A stretch of DNA of 64,000 nucleotides from positions 656,843-720,842 of the forward strand of contig NMRB01000017.1 in NCBI GenBank assembly GCA_002633025.1, written 5' to 3'. The notes under the pieces were generated by a model. That model was given only the letters and a program-made list of their open reading frames with translations. It made no database searches and was not told where the DNA came from. Shown here one piece after another: positions 40,001 to 52,269 of the stretch. A program made the position numbers and the translations under genes. Position 1 is the first letter of the stretch. Each line of letters begins with the position of its first letter. The stretch comes from Notospermus geniculatus. Its lineage: Eukaryota; Nemertea; Pilidiophora; Heteronemertea; Lineidae.

Positions 40001-40127
40001 TCCATGTTATTGCACTTTTCGAAGATGTTGCAAACATGTACAGCACGAACAATAAGAAAGCAAAATGAAACTCACCGGTGGCAATGATAACCAAGACGAA
40101 AAAAATTGCGACAAATTTCTTATCCAT
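37023..40127 (-). CDS. Putative secreted Cys-containing precursor with dibasic sites, three exons
   Basis: Exon 1 (40076-40127) encodes signal peptide MDKKFVAIFFVLVIIAT and ends at a consensus donor GTGAGT. Exon 2 (39430-39552, acceptor TTATTTCAG) encodes a dibasic LEKR soon after the leader, then four cysteines spaced CRSLC, x6, C, x4, C. A third exon (37023-37516, acceptor CTACATAG) joins in the same phase and encodes a Ser/Thr-rich stretch, then basic segments with KR, RR and a GKK that could be an amidation-cleavage site. Exons 1 and 2 are well supported by frame, leader and splice sites. The third is less certain: it may end early or belong to another transcript, and more exons could exist between. 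No family recognised. A prepropeptide or small cysteine-rich peptide is an inference. Confidence 0.5.
38655..39298. mobile_element. Foldback element with ACAGGTCGACA ends and an internal palindromic array
   Basis: ACAGGTCGACA near the left end is answered by TGTCGACCTGT near 39288, and CGCGGATATGGCAAGC (38780s) by GCTTGCCATACGCGG (39141). Between them, 38807-39135 holds a run of AAACTnAGTTTTTGTC-type palindromes. One N lies at 39140. It sits in the intron of the minus-strand precursor gene. Confidence 0.65.
38807..39135. repeat. Array of degenerate ACAAAAACTnAGTTTTTGT palindromes
   Basis: At least twelve units of 20-30 bases built on ACAAAAACT and AGTTTTTGT, including GTCGACAAAAACTCAGTTT twice in near-identical form. 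There is no fixed spacing. Confidence 0.85.
39676..40002. mobile_element. Long-TIR MITE, GAGGTTTCGCAAATCTGACG family, copy 1
   Basis: Left arm TGAGGTTTTGCAAATCTGAC and right arm GTCAGATTTGCGAAACCTCC are inverted, with similarity reaching about 60 bases inward (ACGAAATA, GACTTCATTTCC against its inverse). It lies in the signal-peptide intron of the minus-strand precursor gene. The same family lies in the equivalent introns at 57574 and 62115. Confidence 0.85.
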
Positions 40128-40404
40128 CTTTGCTGTGAGGTTTCCTGCAGCTTCTTCAGATCATATAGTCAGTAAGGCAATGAATGAGTCGAGGTTTTTC
40201 TGTCAGAAGTTTTAAATGATCTAGTGATTGCTGTTGACCTAATGAGGTGCAGATTTTGTTGACAACGGGGTTCCTGAAGGGATTCGTACCTATTCTTTGG
40301 ATCTTTTCGCTGCGACAGTTATTTTCTTCATAGCTTACGATTTATAGATGAATCTTCTTTGTCAACAAAATAAACATTCTTCACGAATTAGTGACTTATC
40401 AATC

Positions 40405-40521
40405 GCGGTAGGGTTGAATGTAAAGTCGACTGACCCGGCTGAATGACGTGTCGAGCAGTGTTGGGTCAGTCGATTTCAAAAACACCCCAACCGCATTGAG
40501 ATTTGCCGTCAATGTGCGCCC
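40405..40521. mobile_element. Foldback element, AGTCGACTGACCC family, degraded copy
   Basis: AAAGTCGACTGACCC is answered by GGGTCAGTCGATTTC, followed by CCGCATTGAGATTTGCCGTC and AATGTGCGCC. The better-preserved relative is at 55849-55993. Confidence 0.7.
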
Positions 40522-40589
40522 ACCCTTGTCTCGTGTAACTAGGGGAGGAAAGCGAAGGGGATCTTCACGAAGCTCAAGAACCTTCAACA

Positions 40590-40713
40590 GGGAGTTTTCG
40601 CGAAGCCCCCGAAACGCCACGAACGCCAAACCCATTGTTCGATGCCACGAAGAGAGCACCGGAAAAAAGGTTAGACGTTCGCGTTGGCGTTTCGGGGGCT
40701 TTGCGAAAACTCT
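40590..40713. mobile_element. Foldback MITE, GTTTTCGCAAAGCC family, copy 2
   Basis: Arms GGAGTTTTCGCGAAGCCCCC and GGGGGCTTTGCGAAAACTC are inverted, with CGAAACGCCA continuing inward. The core is ATTGTTCGATGCCACGAAGA, as in the other copies. Confidence 0.85.
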
Positions 40714-41187
40714 ATATTTAAAAAAAATGCAGGACGTAGCGAGCCACCTAGGATGAATAATAGGATAATTGAAGTTCTATTTGCGATGCTGGGTTTTGAA
40801 CAATTAATGACTATAATTTTGCTGCCGGAGCAATCAAACAATTCACCATTATTGCAAATAGATTAAGAATTACCCCATGAATCTGCGGAAAGTGGGACAC
40901 CGAGGATATGAGGCCATGCGTAGGCATATAAAAGGTCAAAATTGGCGTATAATCGCGGTGTGATGCAAGCCTATTCCGTACCTTTTTTTAGTTTAAGGTT
41001 CCCTCATCACAAAATCGCCTATATTGAAGGCCTCGACCCCCATTGGAACGATTTTCCTCTCTTGGTGTTTTTCTGATCAGTTGGATTTGGCAGGGATAAT
41101 CAATCGCGGAGCAAGAGCCGAAACCGCTGTGATTAGCCCAGGCCTTAAAGCCCGTTTCCACCATAGGCATTTGAGTGGCGAGAACAG

Positions 41188-41422
41188 AGTTTTCTCAAAG
41201 CCCCGAAACGCCAACCGACCGCCAATCCCATTGTTCGATGCCAGCAGCGAACAACAGAGGCGTTCGCGTCGGCGTTCGGGGGCTTTGAGAAAACGGAGTT
41301 TTCGCAAAGCCCCCGAAACGCCAACGCGAACGTCTATCATTTTGTTCGGTGCTCTCTTCGTGGCACCGAACAATAGGTTTGGCGTTCGCGTTGGCGTTTC
41401 GGGGGCTTTGCGAAAACTCCCT
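41188..41422. mobile_element. Two adjacent foldback MITEs, GTTTTCGCAAAGCC family, copies 3 and 4
   Basis: Copy 3 spans 41188-41294 and copy 4 spans 41295-41422, abutting directly. In copy 4 the core (TTGTTCGGTGCTCTCTTCGT) is the reverse complement of the core in copies 1 and 2, so the core is inverted relative to the plus strand. Confidence 0.88.
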
Positions 41423-44400
41423 AAAACTCTCTAGTGCGATGCCGCAGGGCGGGATACCAAAGGCCCCCTTTGGCAGCGCGGTAGCAATGTACCGCCGAAC
41501 ACAGCGTGAAATGCACAAATTATGGGTGTGGTACAACTTGTACAACCAGGAGGCCCCCAGGAGGTCTCAGGCCGGGTACAACGGGGCAAAAGTAAATATT
41601 TACCATCATCACATATTGACAGCTCCCACGACCAGCGCAATTACCTAGTCCAATCAAATTGCTCAATTTGCTTGAAACATTTGCCAAGGTGTCATTGAGA
41701 GGGTCAGCAAATTGGGTCATCTCATTTAACTTTGGACGTGCGCTGCCGACAATTAATGCCAACTGTTTCAATGTGTTCGCCTAGTACGCAAATATTTTGA
41801 GCCCTATCCGCTAGACCAATTACCCTGAACTACCAAGTTAACCTGAGCTAGGCCTATACTTGGATTGCTTCCAAAGATACGTCATTTAAATCCTTGTGTT
41901 GGCTCCGTTCCACTGCTACACTCCTTAATCATAGTGATCTTATACTATCAGATAACTTCGTTATAACACGCTAGGAAATTAGTTTTGCCTTTTTTTGTTT
42001 CAGCTGAAAAGGCAATTAATTCATTAGTGCCCTACTCGAAGAAACCAATTTATTCTACGCCGTTTGAAGATGATTATCGTAGTAGAAATAAGGCGTCCCC
42101 AGAATGCTACAAATTCGATGATTAACATCAAACGCAAAATTTGCCCTGTTTTTTTTAATTTTCTCCTAAAACGACGATCGCACTTAAAATCACTAGGATA
42201 TTCACCGTTGATTGGCCCTGATGCACGACACTTGCTTTGGGCATGCAGCCTCACTGAACTTTGCTGGCAAAAACGCCGTTGCTTCGGCCGATCGAAAAGA
42301 GAGGAGAGGTCGGCCATCGTTCCGTATGAGGGCAGAGTGCGATTGGTCGGGACTATGGGCAACCGAGGCGCTTTGACTCCTGGAGATCCCTTTATAACCA
42401 CCCTCAGAATCTTCCGCGACCTACCGACATACAAGTTCTTGTAGTCAATTGACCCCTCATGATACGTCGCCCAAACTTGCAACTTTTTTGGCTGAACTCG
42501 TGGCGGTTTACGACAGCTATAATCCAGTAAGTGCTGATATCCGACGACATGAGAGCAAATTAGCTGATTAATCAAGTCTAATTATGGTAACTCTAATCGA
42601 TGACCACAGGAGTATGATAAATGTCGTACGTGCTTTTTCGTCGCTGGATTGAAATAGTGCCTTTGGTACTACAAGGTAGCTCGAAAGATACGAATGCCTT
42701 TTTTACAGGAGGCAGCACTCTCAGCATTTCAAACGACGCGCAGCGCCACCTAGAATGTGGCGAACCCCTCGAATTACTCTTGTGTAGACCTGACTTCGGC
42801 AATCAGTATCGTTACGTATATATATTAGTAGGGCCTACGTGGAGCATGTATAGTGTTCATTTCTTGTTGACAATAACGTGTGTACATTCTTGCCTCACAT
42901 CTTGGAGGAATTATTCCTCCAAGTCAGCATAATTCCTCCAAGCTCACATCAACGTGTGTTGTCAAATAGCTCTCCATTGTCGTTGAAATTGCGCGAATGC
43001 TGTCGTGGAAATGGAAATTCCCTCATTGGTGTCCGCTTTAAGCCAGGCTTCCTTTTCTGTCTCCACTACCATCAAGCAGTAGCCTACACCAATAATTCAA
43101 GGCACACTCTCGTAACAGACCCATGGAAGTGTCGTAAATTAGAAAGATTGCCCCTGGCCATGATCGTGATTGCTGGACTTGTCCGCTGGATTGATTTGGG
43201 TAATCGATTTTGGCGGCTGGTGATTGACTTTGAAGCAATCGTCAGTATGGTTGTCCACGTTATTCCTGACATCGTCTCTGGTGCAGTAGCAACCAGAGCC
43301 CGAGTTCATCAGCGTTCAGAATTCTAGAATGCACTGGTAATGGTGCAAGAGATCACCGCCAGTCATTCAGCCATTAATCGTGATCAAATATGATGCATGA
43401 GGACAGATAATTATCCTGAAGCATTTTGCACGGATCATCGATGGTAATTTGTCCAATTGATCGTTGATATTTAATTTACGACACGCCGTGAATAACCCTA
43501 TCGAGCAGCTGCTTGTCTCTACTCTACAGGGCAATTTCAACCGTTTCTGGTGGTCTCCTTGCGTTCTTGTGATATGTCTCCAGAAAATATGGGGTTCTGC
43601 CGTACTGCCCTCGCCGTATCCCGACGAAAATCGTTTATAACCGGGAAAATCTGCAATCAGCTGTGTGTTCCCCAATCAGACAAATATAGAAAGCAGCTGG
43701 AATGAGACCGCTTATTGCTAATCAAGACTGGTTTGGGGCGGACGTTCTCTCATTAACTGCAGCTTTGCTCGGATAATTTGGTTAATAACTCTTAGCAGAC
43801 GACACAGAGCTTGTGATCAATACCATACCAATCAAGCGTGTATTTGATATACAAAGGCTATTTGGGCAACTGCGGGCAGAGAGGCGCCAATTATTGATGA
43901 AGCTGGAGCGGACGCAGGGCTGATGGCAGACGCAAGGCGCATCTGGCTCATATTCGATGAGCTGGGAGACACATACACCACTAAACCAGGGAACTAGCTT
44001 TGAATTGTTCATAGCTGCACCACTCACTTCAACCAACGTCTGGAACCCAGCAGAAAAATTATTCCCTAATCAACCAGCGTCCATTCTTAGATCATGTGAC
44101 CAAGTTACATGCCTTGCTCAGCCAATCAGACGAGGCTTGTGACCTGAGTAGTCACGCCCGTCCGTGCCAGATTTCTTTTATGAATGTTACAGAGATGCTT
44201 GTTTGGTGTCGCAATGCATGGATCACAGCGAGTCCCGCTGAGGTCACAGACAATCCCCCTGCTGTGATCACAGACAATCCCTGCAGAGCGAGATTGTCAT
44301 CAGATGCAGATGGTCTTCTAATTTGCTCATAGATGACACCACTGCATTCCATCCGCCTTCACGCACAAGATGGCGCCGGTCATGCCGGTGATAAAGAAAA

Positions 44401-45837
44401 CGTCTTCGTCAGCAGAAATTAAATGGCTGCAGCCACCTACATGTAGCTAAGAAAAGAGAAGGATTTTATGATGAAAAATGACTTTATTCGTAATAAAATC
44501 TCCACGGGTTAGCCGGGGACAGTTCGTGCGGACAGGTAGGCAAAGCTTTACCCTCCACAGTCATACCGTCACCGACTTTCTTGACTATTTTTTGGACATT
44601 TCTTTTTCTCGTTGGAAGTTAGTTGGTCTCAGTGGGACTGGTTCAATGTCTTCTCTTCTGCCTTGCATGGTTTTCGTCGAGCTAGGTCGACTTTTTTCAT
44701 AGTTGTTGCCGAAGAAGAAGACGATGGTAAAATCAGCAAATACTGATTTAGTATATTTTATAATAATAAGGAATTGCTACTTTCAACATAACCGTGGATC
44801 GATTCGAATACCATTAGAACTGAACACCCCTAGTTTCACTCTGTGCACGAAAAAGATGTTCTTAGACAAATGATGAACTGCGTGTGGGGAAGAGGAGACC
44901 TACAATGTAGCTAGCTGGTATAGCCTCGAGTTGATGATGTACGATGAGTCGGATTTCGAAAACACTGTTCTTTGCCGTTTGCCGTGTCCCTTGCCATACC
45001 TAGCCTACACTAACGAATAATTCCGATTGGAAGAGAGCAGACGATGTTCGTTCGATCAGCATGGTTGTGTGAAATTTCGATGTCGGCCATGTTATCGTTC
45101 TACATCAAAGTACGGTACAAAAATTCAATTTTCTAATAATGACAATGACTTAACAAAATGACGATGAATTTGGTGTACATAATTTCCTGACAATGATGAC
45201 GAAGAGTGCTCCATCTACAAACACATCGTAGCGTCGTCACATGCATCACTTGTGTCCCCCCGTAGTGGGGAGTTTCAACACAGGTGGAATATCAAACGCC
45301 CGACGAGTCCGAAAAATGAAGGCCGGACACATGAAAACACTTTACACAATTATACACGCCAGCAGTCAGGCTTGTTTCAGTCGTCCTGCAACAATGCAAT
45401 GACTTTGATTCGGTGATAGTCGGCAATTTTCGGAATCTTCCGAGACGTCGACCAGCATCAAATCAGAGACAAAACAAATGTCGCCAAGGTTGACGTCATC
45501 TGCCTTTTCCAGTCTTGAGCAGACGGCCGGATGTCGGAAAATTGTTTGTAATCCATGGTCTCGTTCCGACACAAATGTTTTTCTATTTCGCCTCTGTTTT
45601 CATCACATAGTGAGTCATAAACTTGGTGAATAATTATCAGAGCTGATCTTACATGAAGTGATGACGTGACTCAATCGTGTCGAACAGATCCCCATAGCTT
45701 GATATTCCTAATTTGCAAAGACGCCATCGGAATAAAACGTGGACCACTGTCAGCTAATGCATCACTTGAAAATTCACCATTTCGGCATTTTTCCGGCGTC
45801 AGTCCAACGACTGGCTGCTGGTGCAGGGCAACGCAGC
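41423..45837. other. Intergenic region, no gene supported
   Basis: About 4.4 kb. The longest open frame is 183 codons on the minus strand (42024-42575); it has no recognisable domain, start context or splice partner, and I do not call it. A small palindrome GAGGAATTATTCCTC lies near 42904. No RNA gene seen. Confidence 0.5.
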
Positions 45838-46917
45838 TTAATTACCTCCGATGGCCTTGTATAATGCCATGGCGACCGGAAACAAGATGGCAGCAGCACC
45901 TGTGATGATTTGAGCCGAACCTGCTGTCGTTGGTTCGGGTGTTGGAGGAGCGGTTGTTCCGGCACCGTCACCTTCTGCTGCACTGGTCATTGCTGGAGAG
46001 AGAAAATTAAGACATGTACATGTATTTTATTCACGACTTTCGCTGTAGATTTGTTTTGCATTTACATTTAATAGGCCTACTTCACATCACTCGATCCCAT
46101 CACCGTTCGGCCACGTGTACACGACACGTATCTGGTACGCAGTTAAAGTTAAAGTTAAAGTTTGGGTTTATAATCAACTACGGTAGAGGTTCTCATCCGA
46201 CTTTACACTTTAACCCCAGTCTGTCCTGAAACCTTTCAGTAGAACTCAGATGAGTTGCTCTGCTCATTCAGCGCTACAATCGTGCATTTCCGACCGGTAC
46301 CCATTTATACACCTGGGTGGAGAGAGGCCAGTGAGGCAGAGACTTGCCCTAAAAGGCCCTCTGACCGCTAGTCGGAGACCCGAACCACTACACCAGTGTG
46401 GTACCGTGCTGAGTGACCTGAGTAAAATCTAATCAAATTTTCGACATCCTTTGCCAGTTTCACCACCATTGCTATCCATGTTAACAGGTCTGGAGTAAAA
46501 AAATAGCAAGACCAATGATGTTACCTTGACGACAAAATGTTGCAGAGTTATCGTTTACATTTACACACAACAACCGTTTGATAAGCACTCCTTGTCAACC
46601 TCATCCTTTTGGCTCAGAAACCATGGTAACGTCGTCTTGAAGTATAACATCCTATCCCCTCGACGTGCCACGACATAAAATGGTGTTTCATTCTTCGTCA
46701 TTGGAACGTCTTTTGAACGTACATGTACTAGCACACGAATATTACTTTCCAAAATTAGTAAGGCAAGAGCATTCTTGTGTTAGCTAGAGAAAACACGTTG
46801 TTTGAGATCTACATTGTATATGTATACAATTTTTTCTTATAGCGGACTAGCGTCTGTTTTTTTCCACTTACCAACGACGGCCAGAAGGCAGAGAGACAAC
46901 ATCAAGCGACCCTTCAT
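45838..46917 (-). CDS. CD52-like micro-glycopeptide, 66 residues, two coding exons
   Basis: Exon 46872-46917 encodes a leader beginning MKGRLMLSLCLLAVV. It follows acceptor ATATTTTCAG placed directly before the ATG, so a non-coding exon lies upstream. Exon 45838-45992 (acceptor TCTCTCCAG) completes it. After the leader (cut probably near TSA-AEG) there are only about 20 residues of Thr/Pro/Gly (GTTAPPTPEPTTAG), a likely O-glycosylation segment, then a hydrophobic C terminus (AAAILFPVAMALYKAIGGN) that would act as GPI signal or membrane anchor. The layout is that of CD52-type surface glycopeptides, but shared descent with CD52 is not claimed. The exon structure (acceptor abutting ATG, phase-1 intron after the leader) matches the plus-strand pair at 57 and 62 kb. 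Confidence 0.68.
46140..46432. repeat. Probable SINE-like dispersed repeat fragment
   Basis: Starts with a (GTTAAA)n run. Carries CGGTACCCATTTATACACC and TGGGTGGAGAGAGG followed by GACCCGAACCACTACACC, which resemble a repeat tail I know from several marine animal genomes. Identification is by recall and tentative. Confidence 0.4.
46617..46630. promoter_or_regulatory. X-box-like (RFX) motif
   Basis: GAAACCATGGTAAC, close to the RFX consensus GTNRCCATGGYAAC with one strict mismatch. It lies in the intron of the micro-glycopeptide gene at 45838-46917. Confidence 0.4.
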
Positions 46918-47484
46918 CTGAAAATATACGAGTGGACAAAAAAGTCAATAAAACAACTTACACACTTCCTCCATTTCGTGTTATTGATTTTAATATTACG
47001 TTCCACCTACGCCATGTTCTGCCCAGCCATTCCATAAAATGGTCGCGCCAGGCGATCGGGTTTCCTTTTTCGGCCGCACGTCAGTCATTTTTCTCGCGAA
47101 AAAATATCTGTCGGGAGCATTGGATCAGGTTTTCGATTACCTATATTAGGTTTACGTGTATAGCAGTCAGCCTGGCTGGTCAGACTCCACGTTTCGCAAT
47201 AATGTATGACCAGACGAGAGAGGCTAGTAGCCTACTGCCGCCAATGGTAAAATACAGTCCCTCGACTCGTGATTGGTGAGAGCGTGGTAGATCGAAGCAA
47301 CAGCGACACTCAACACAAATTGATCACCATCCCGCTTTTCTCCATCGCAGTTACTGCCGTTGGAGGTAAGAGTAGTACCAGTAATTGGATCAATAGAGAG
47401 GTTAAGATCTATCTTGACTCCGATTCCGAGAGTTCCGACATTCAGATTTTTCAAGACGGATATCATTTACCACTCAGGCGTGTT

Positions 47485-47646
47485 CAGGTGTAATGATTTC
47501 CAGTGTGGTCATTTTTCTGTGTGACTCACTGGGAAACAGACAAGTTGTTTCTCTGTGTGTCGCTCATTGTCAACTCGCGGCTTATACCGTCAATCTATTG
47601 TAATGTCACACTGGCACACAGGCCACATTGACAAATGTTACACCGC
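47485..47646. mobile_element. MITE, CAGGTGTAACG family, copy 2
   Basis: Left CAGGTGTAATGATTTCCAGT, right TGACAAATGTTACACCGCG. The interior, with TTTCTGTGTG and GTCACACTGGCACAC, matches the copy at 53746-53912. Confidence 0.8.
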
Positions 47647-48542
47647 GGGTCCATTCTTTCTTCAGAGTGAATAAACGCGACTGCCTCTGAAAACCCTCTT
47701 TTGATGGCTTAGATCACAAAAAGTGAATCATCTGTAGTCAGGGACGAGAATCGGATAGTTATCTATTAGGACGTCCGATGAGCAAATGAATGATCTTCCT
47801 CAAAAAGAAGGAAATGTCTCCTAAGTGTACCATCACTTCCTCTTCCGCGGATAACTAATCTATTGATTGCTCAGTCTGTGTTCGTTTCCCATCGCTTGGA
47901 GACTAAACATGCACGGCGTATCCAATTAATTGCAGAAAATGTTCCTCTACTGTTCCCATTGGACATCGACATCCGTCTGAGACAGATTAAGAAATTTGAT
48001 ATAGGTTCGGACTCAGACATCCCTGCTTAATGCTAAAATCAGTCATGGTGTAAATTTGTCCCTTGTGTTATAAAAGGGTGGAATGTATCATAGTGCAAGA
48101 ATATGGATGTTGGTGAGTATTTTACGAAGCATGGTGGCGTGGCAGGAATAGCGATCCGCCCCATTGATGTCGGACTTGTCAATTTCATTATGTTTGCCGA
48201 CTCTGATTTTGTCCTCTCTCACCTTCGACAATCATGTGGTCACTCAGTGAAGTCTAGTTGTTATCTAATGTTTGTTGGTAAAAATATAAACCGGTGTATT
48301 CAAATCCCTTCCAATCGAAAGTCCAGTCTTATTGTTCAATGAGTAATTAGGATACCGGTACATGGCCATAGAAACCGTGATTCAAACACCGGTAGGCCTA
48401 ACCTTATAATTATTATACCATTCCTTTTACACTTCTGTATTGATAACTATTGTAGGCCTGCGCGATCTCCAGGTGACATGGGTGAGGTAATGAACAGGTC
48501 CACCCAAACAGAAAAACTGTCTTCGTTCATATTTTGTTATTA

Positions 48543-48673
48543 GGGAGGTTTAGAAATCAAACGATAATCGTAAACGTTGACGAAAACGTTATTTTTGTAC
48601 CGAAAACGCAATATAAAATCTGGTTAACGTTGTCGTAAAGTTTACGCTTATCGTTTGATTTCTAAACCCCCCT
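48543..48673. mobile_element. Foldback MITE with GGGAGGTTTAGAAATC arms
   Basis: GGGAGGTTTAGAAATCAAAC and GTTTGATTTCTAAACCCCCC are inverted, arms about 45 bases in all. TA on both sides fits a Tc1/mariner-type target. Confidence 0.85.
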
Positions 48674-49044
48674 ATTGCCCAGTAATTCTTGACTTTTTAG
48701 TACACCATCTTTGTATATTAATATTCTCGACGTAGATACGTTATTAAATGTACCAGTGTTTTTCTATTACATTTTTCATGCTAATAAATGGGCTTAATTT
48801 CAGTTGATAACACCGCGGCTGAATGGAATAGCATTGGATTTGTAGTCTGTTCGAGTCAATCCCTTTGGGGAGGCAGTGTACTTAAGTATTCTTAACAGGA
48901 ATTCTTCATCCCGGTCTATTGGATTCAATCACTCAATGCGCTGTCGAGTTTCACCCGAGGACAGATCACATCGTGTCCACGTGATCCCACAAGAAAAGTA
49001 AGAGAATCTCTCGGGAGATAGAACCCAGTCGCCAAATGTGACCG

Positions 49045-49058
49045 GTTACCATGGAAAC
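49045..49058. promoter_or_regulatory. X-box-like (RFX) motif
   Basis: GTTACCATGGAAAC, one mismatch from the RFX X-box on either strand. CCAAT occurs nearby (AGCCAATAG near 49121, and ATTGG near 48918). Confidence 0.45.
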
Positions 49059-51536
49059 GGTCTGAAGACATAGCGCGGTACGCTAGCGTCAGGATGTCTG
49101 TTTTATACCCAAACAAGCCTCAGCCAATAGAAGTGTTTAAGAAATCTGCGTGCTGTAGCTTCACAATGTCGCTTTTCAGCAGATCGGATACTTGACATGT
49201 TAACTCTCGTTGTTACTGATAAAAAGCCTCGTTACCGATACAGTTGACGTCAACCATGTTGAATAATGTACTTTCTGCAACATGACCGCCCGATTGACGT
49301 CAACTCTCTGTCAATACTGGACATGCTACTATGTGACCTGGACGACCTTGATGCGTGCACCACCGGTTTTGCCCAATGGGGTTAGCAAAGGATGAATTTG
49401 TAGGCCTACAGTAAAGTTACACTCAGGATAATTCAATTTTAGAATCCACAACGATTGCGAAGCCAAAAGATGGCGCCAGCATCGCTCCTGTACAGCCTGG
49501 TTCCTGTACAGTCACTGTGATACGTTTTTGAACATAAGTCATCTCACGTTCTCTCGTCGTTTTGCTAACACAGACTCCCAGTGTACAAAAAGTCCAATCA
49601 ACTAATAGGGCTCAGGTTTTTCTTAGCACGCTATTGAGGCCACACAACAGCGATTTTCCAAAATATCCCCTGCGACAAAGAGTAAAATGTTAGAGTTTGC
49701 GCGTATTCCCTTGTCTACAAATTTCAATCTAGCTGTCGCACCATGCAATTTAATTTTCTTAACAAGGGAACTAAAGTAAATGAACATCAAATTGGACTTT
49801 TCGCTGACTTGGCGTGAACTTACGAAAAAGCCAGTAAATGCAATTACAAATGATGTACAAAAGCGCAGAATTCAGTATCGATATTTTTCAAAGTAGCTGC
49901 TTTGGATTCGAATTGATGTGTTTCAACAGCGTCCGATTTCTTTATGCCTCTTGCTAAGGAGCGCAACTATCATGATTAAATGCCAGTTGTAACCTGCAAT
50001 GATGCTAACCAACACTGATTGCAAAAACTTTCAAGAAAAGCCACTTTCTACCTAATTTATTTCTGCACCAAAATGACCTCGAAAAGCGCTGTTGTTCCCT
50101 ATTGAAAAGGTTTGGAACACGCCAGGCCAATACCTTGCACCTGTTCCATGAATACCGTGAATATAAGACAGAATAGAGAAGAATCATTCCTCTGCGTCTT
50201 CTGTTGGTGGGCCTTACCGTGACGTAGAAGTCAGCCCATAGATAAGTGCCAAAAAGGTACCGGTGGAATCTGTAATTTGTTTCTTGAGATTTTGTCAGGA
50301 AAAGGTTGTATCCAATCCAAGCAATGGCAGCAAATAGAAAATCTTTCTTCTCTTACGTTTGCAGACGTCCGGCATTGCCAGACAAAATAGGCCATCGGAG
50401 AGTTAAAAGAAGGAATCCAATGTAAATACACCTATGAGTAGGCCTATGTATGTTTTGGTGAACACACCATGATGTCACGAAATAGAGATATCAGATTGAT
50501 CAAAGGTATCATGCCAACTCGCGGAAAAGAGACCAATTCCAAGATGGCCGACATAGCCGCCATCTTGGACGTCCCCAGCTGTGCAGAATCGGAAAACTTC
50601 TCTGTCCTCTCCCCGACATTGTACGAAAGGTGTCACGTCAATCGGTTCCAAGAACTCTTTTGGTTCACAAGCTAACCCTTATTTCGTTTCATTAGGAAAG
50701 TGGGCGAGGTGACACCCTAAAAAAAGACCAGGTACGATATTATCTTGTAACAATTTTAAAGATAGAGAAAACTACGTGTAAATTGGAACATACTGTGAAA
50801 GTGTCGGACATCAGCACTCCCTCGGGAAAACTTAAAAAGTCGATGTAGTTTTTTACATTTATTTGGAATAAAGATTTCTCTTATGATTACTTAATTGTTA
50901 ACACCGCCACCCGTATTCATCACTTCAAGTCCTGCTTCCGCATGTAGGTGGCACCTTTGCTGTCCGAAGCCCTGACATTTTTAGGAATGGTAAAAATTCG
51001 AAAGGTTGTCATCTACGAAACTTAACGGAAAAAAACCATCTGAAAATGAAACTTTTGGTGGTCCAGTTGAGGTCACTGCAAGGATGAGACGAATTGTCAC
51101 AAGAAATGTAGCCTACCATTTGAACTTACGTATTGAAATCGTACATATTTCACCGCCGGCGGAAATCTTTGCCGGTGCGCTAAAATACGTCTTGAAATAC
51201 ATGTACATGTATTACGGAACTTCCCAAAAAACACTTTATTCCAGAAAATTCTTGCTGTGGATCACACATTTGCACATTACATAGAATTGGGATGTTTGAA
51301 AGATCAAATTGTCAATGAATAATTGAGGGTGATGCCAGAACATTCCATTATTTTTAGAAAATTCTATGGTGATAAAAACTCGTTGATGGATAAAAAGCCA
51401 CCTACCTTGCCACCGGGAGACTGGTTAGGTATAATCCACGACAAGCTACTAGTCCAACTCAAATGCCTCACTCTGGTATTGGGCCCCAAGATACCATCCA
51501 ATTTATATTGATAATTCTCAGCCAGCGCTGAAACCG

Positions 51537-51550
51537 GTTTCCATAGCAAC
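51537..51550. promoter_or_regulatory. X-box-like motif with adjacent CCAAT and CRE motifs
   Basis: GTTTCCATAGCAAC is followed by CTTATTGGTTG (inverted CCAAT, near 51568) and the full palindromic CRE TGACGTCA (near 51593). This cluster resembles a promoter, but no first exon was identified beside it. Confidence 0.5.
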
Positions 51551-52269
51551 TGGAGCCTGTGACCTCTTATTGGTTGAGATGCGGAGTGAGATGACGTCAT
51601 TCCTGATTAGTTTTCATCGATATTCGCGAGAGGAAAGGGTAAAGTGACGCGAAAGGTTAATCCAGGAAAAGCGTCCACTATGAACCATAAGATGTGCCCG
51701 AAGACGCATCTCTAGCTCGTCTATTTTTCTAAGAATGTATAGTCTATTTTCTAAGAAAGGTCATAAAAAGCTTTCATGAATATCATATAGAAGCTTTCAT
51801 ATGGAGAAACTGAGTTCGCGATTCAGACGAACAGGATATAAAAAGTGCGTCTCCTTGTGGACGACTTCGTCATAAAACAGGATTGGATACATCATTTACA
51901 TGTACTTTGTTCGGGTGAGGTGTTTAAGTGCACTCTGGCGTAGGCCTACATTTTAAAGAAGGGTCGTCATTTGAATAAGTGATTTGTGAAAGGAATGGAG
52001 TTCAGAATGAGACCAACATAGATGGCTCGGCTCCGGTGTGACAGGAATCGGTGTCCTCTATTGTAGCACGGACTTCCATTCCAAGGACTACCATTCCCTT
52101 CACATCGGGATTGTGCTCTGGAGAAACAGCTCATTTGGCGCTTTCGGAGCACAGCCGTGTCGATGCGAAAAACTCGCCGGATGACATTTTGCAGCAGTAG
52201 ACCTAGACTGGTTCCAATCTTTGCCAATGCACCCCGTGGCGCTCATTCCACAACGGACAGTAGCGCCGC

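Noticed and set aside
42024-42575. 183-codon open frame on the minus strand
   Set aside because: No recognisable domain, leader, splice partner or start context; an overlapping 126-codon frame on the other strand is just as open, so chance is likely.
46376-46410. tRNA-like sequence with GACCCGAACCACTAC
   Set aside because: No cloverleaf can be drawn around it; it looks like the tail of a dispersed repeat.
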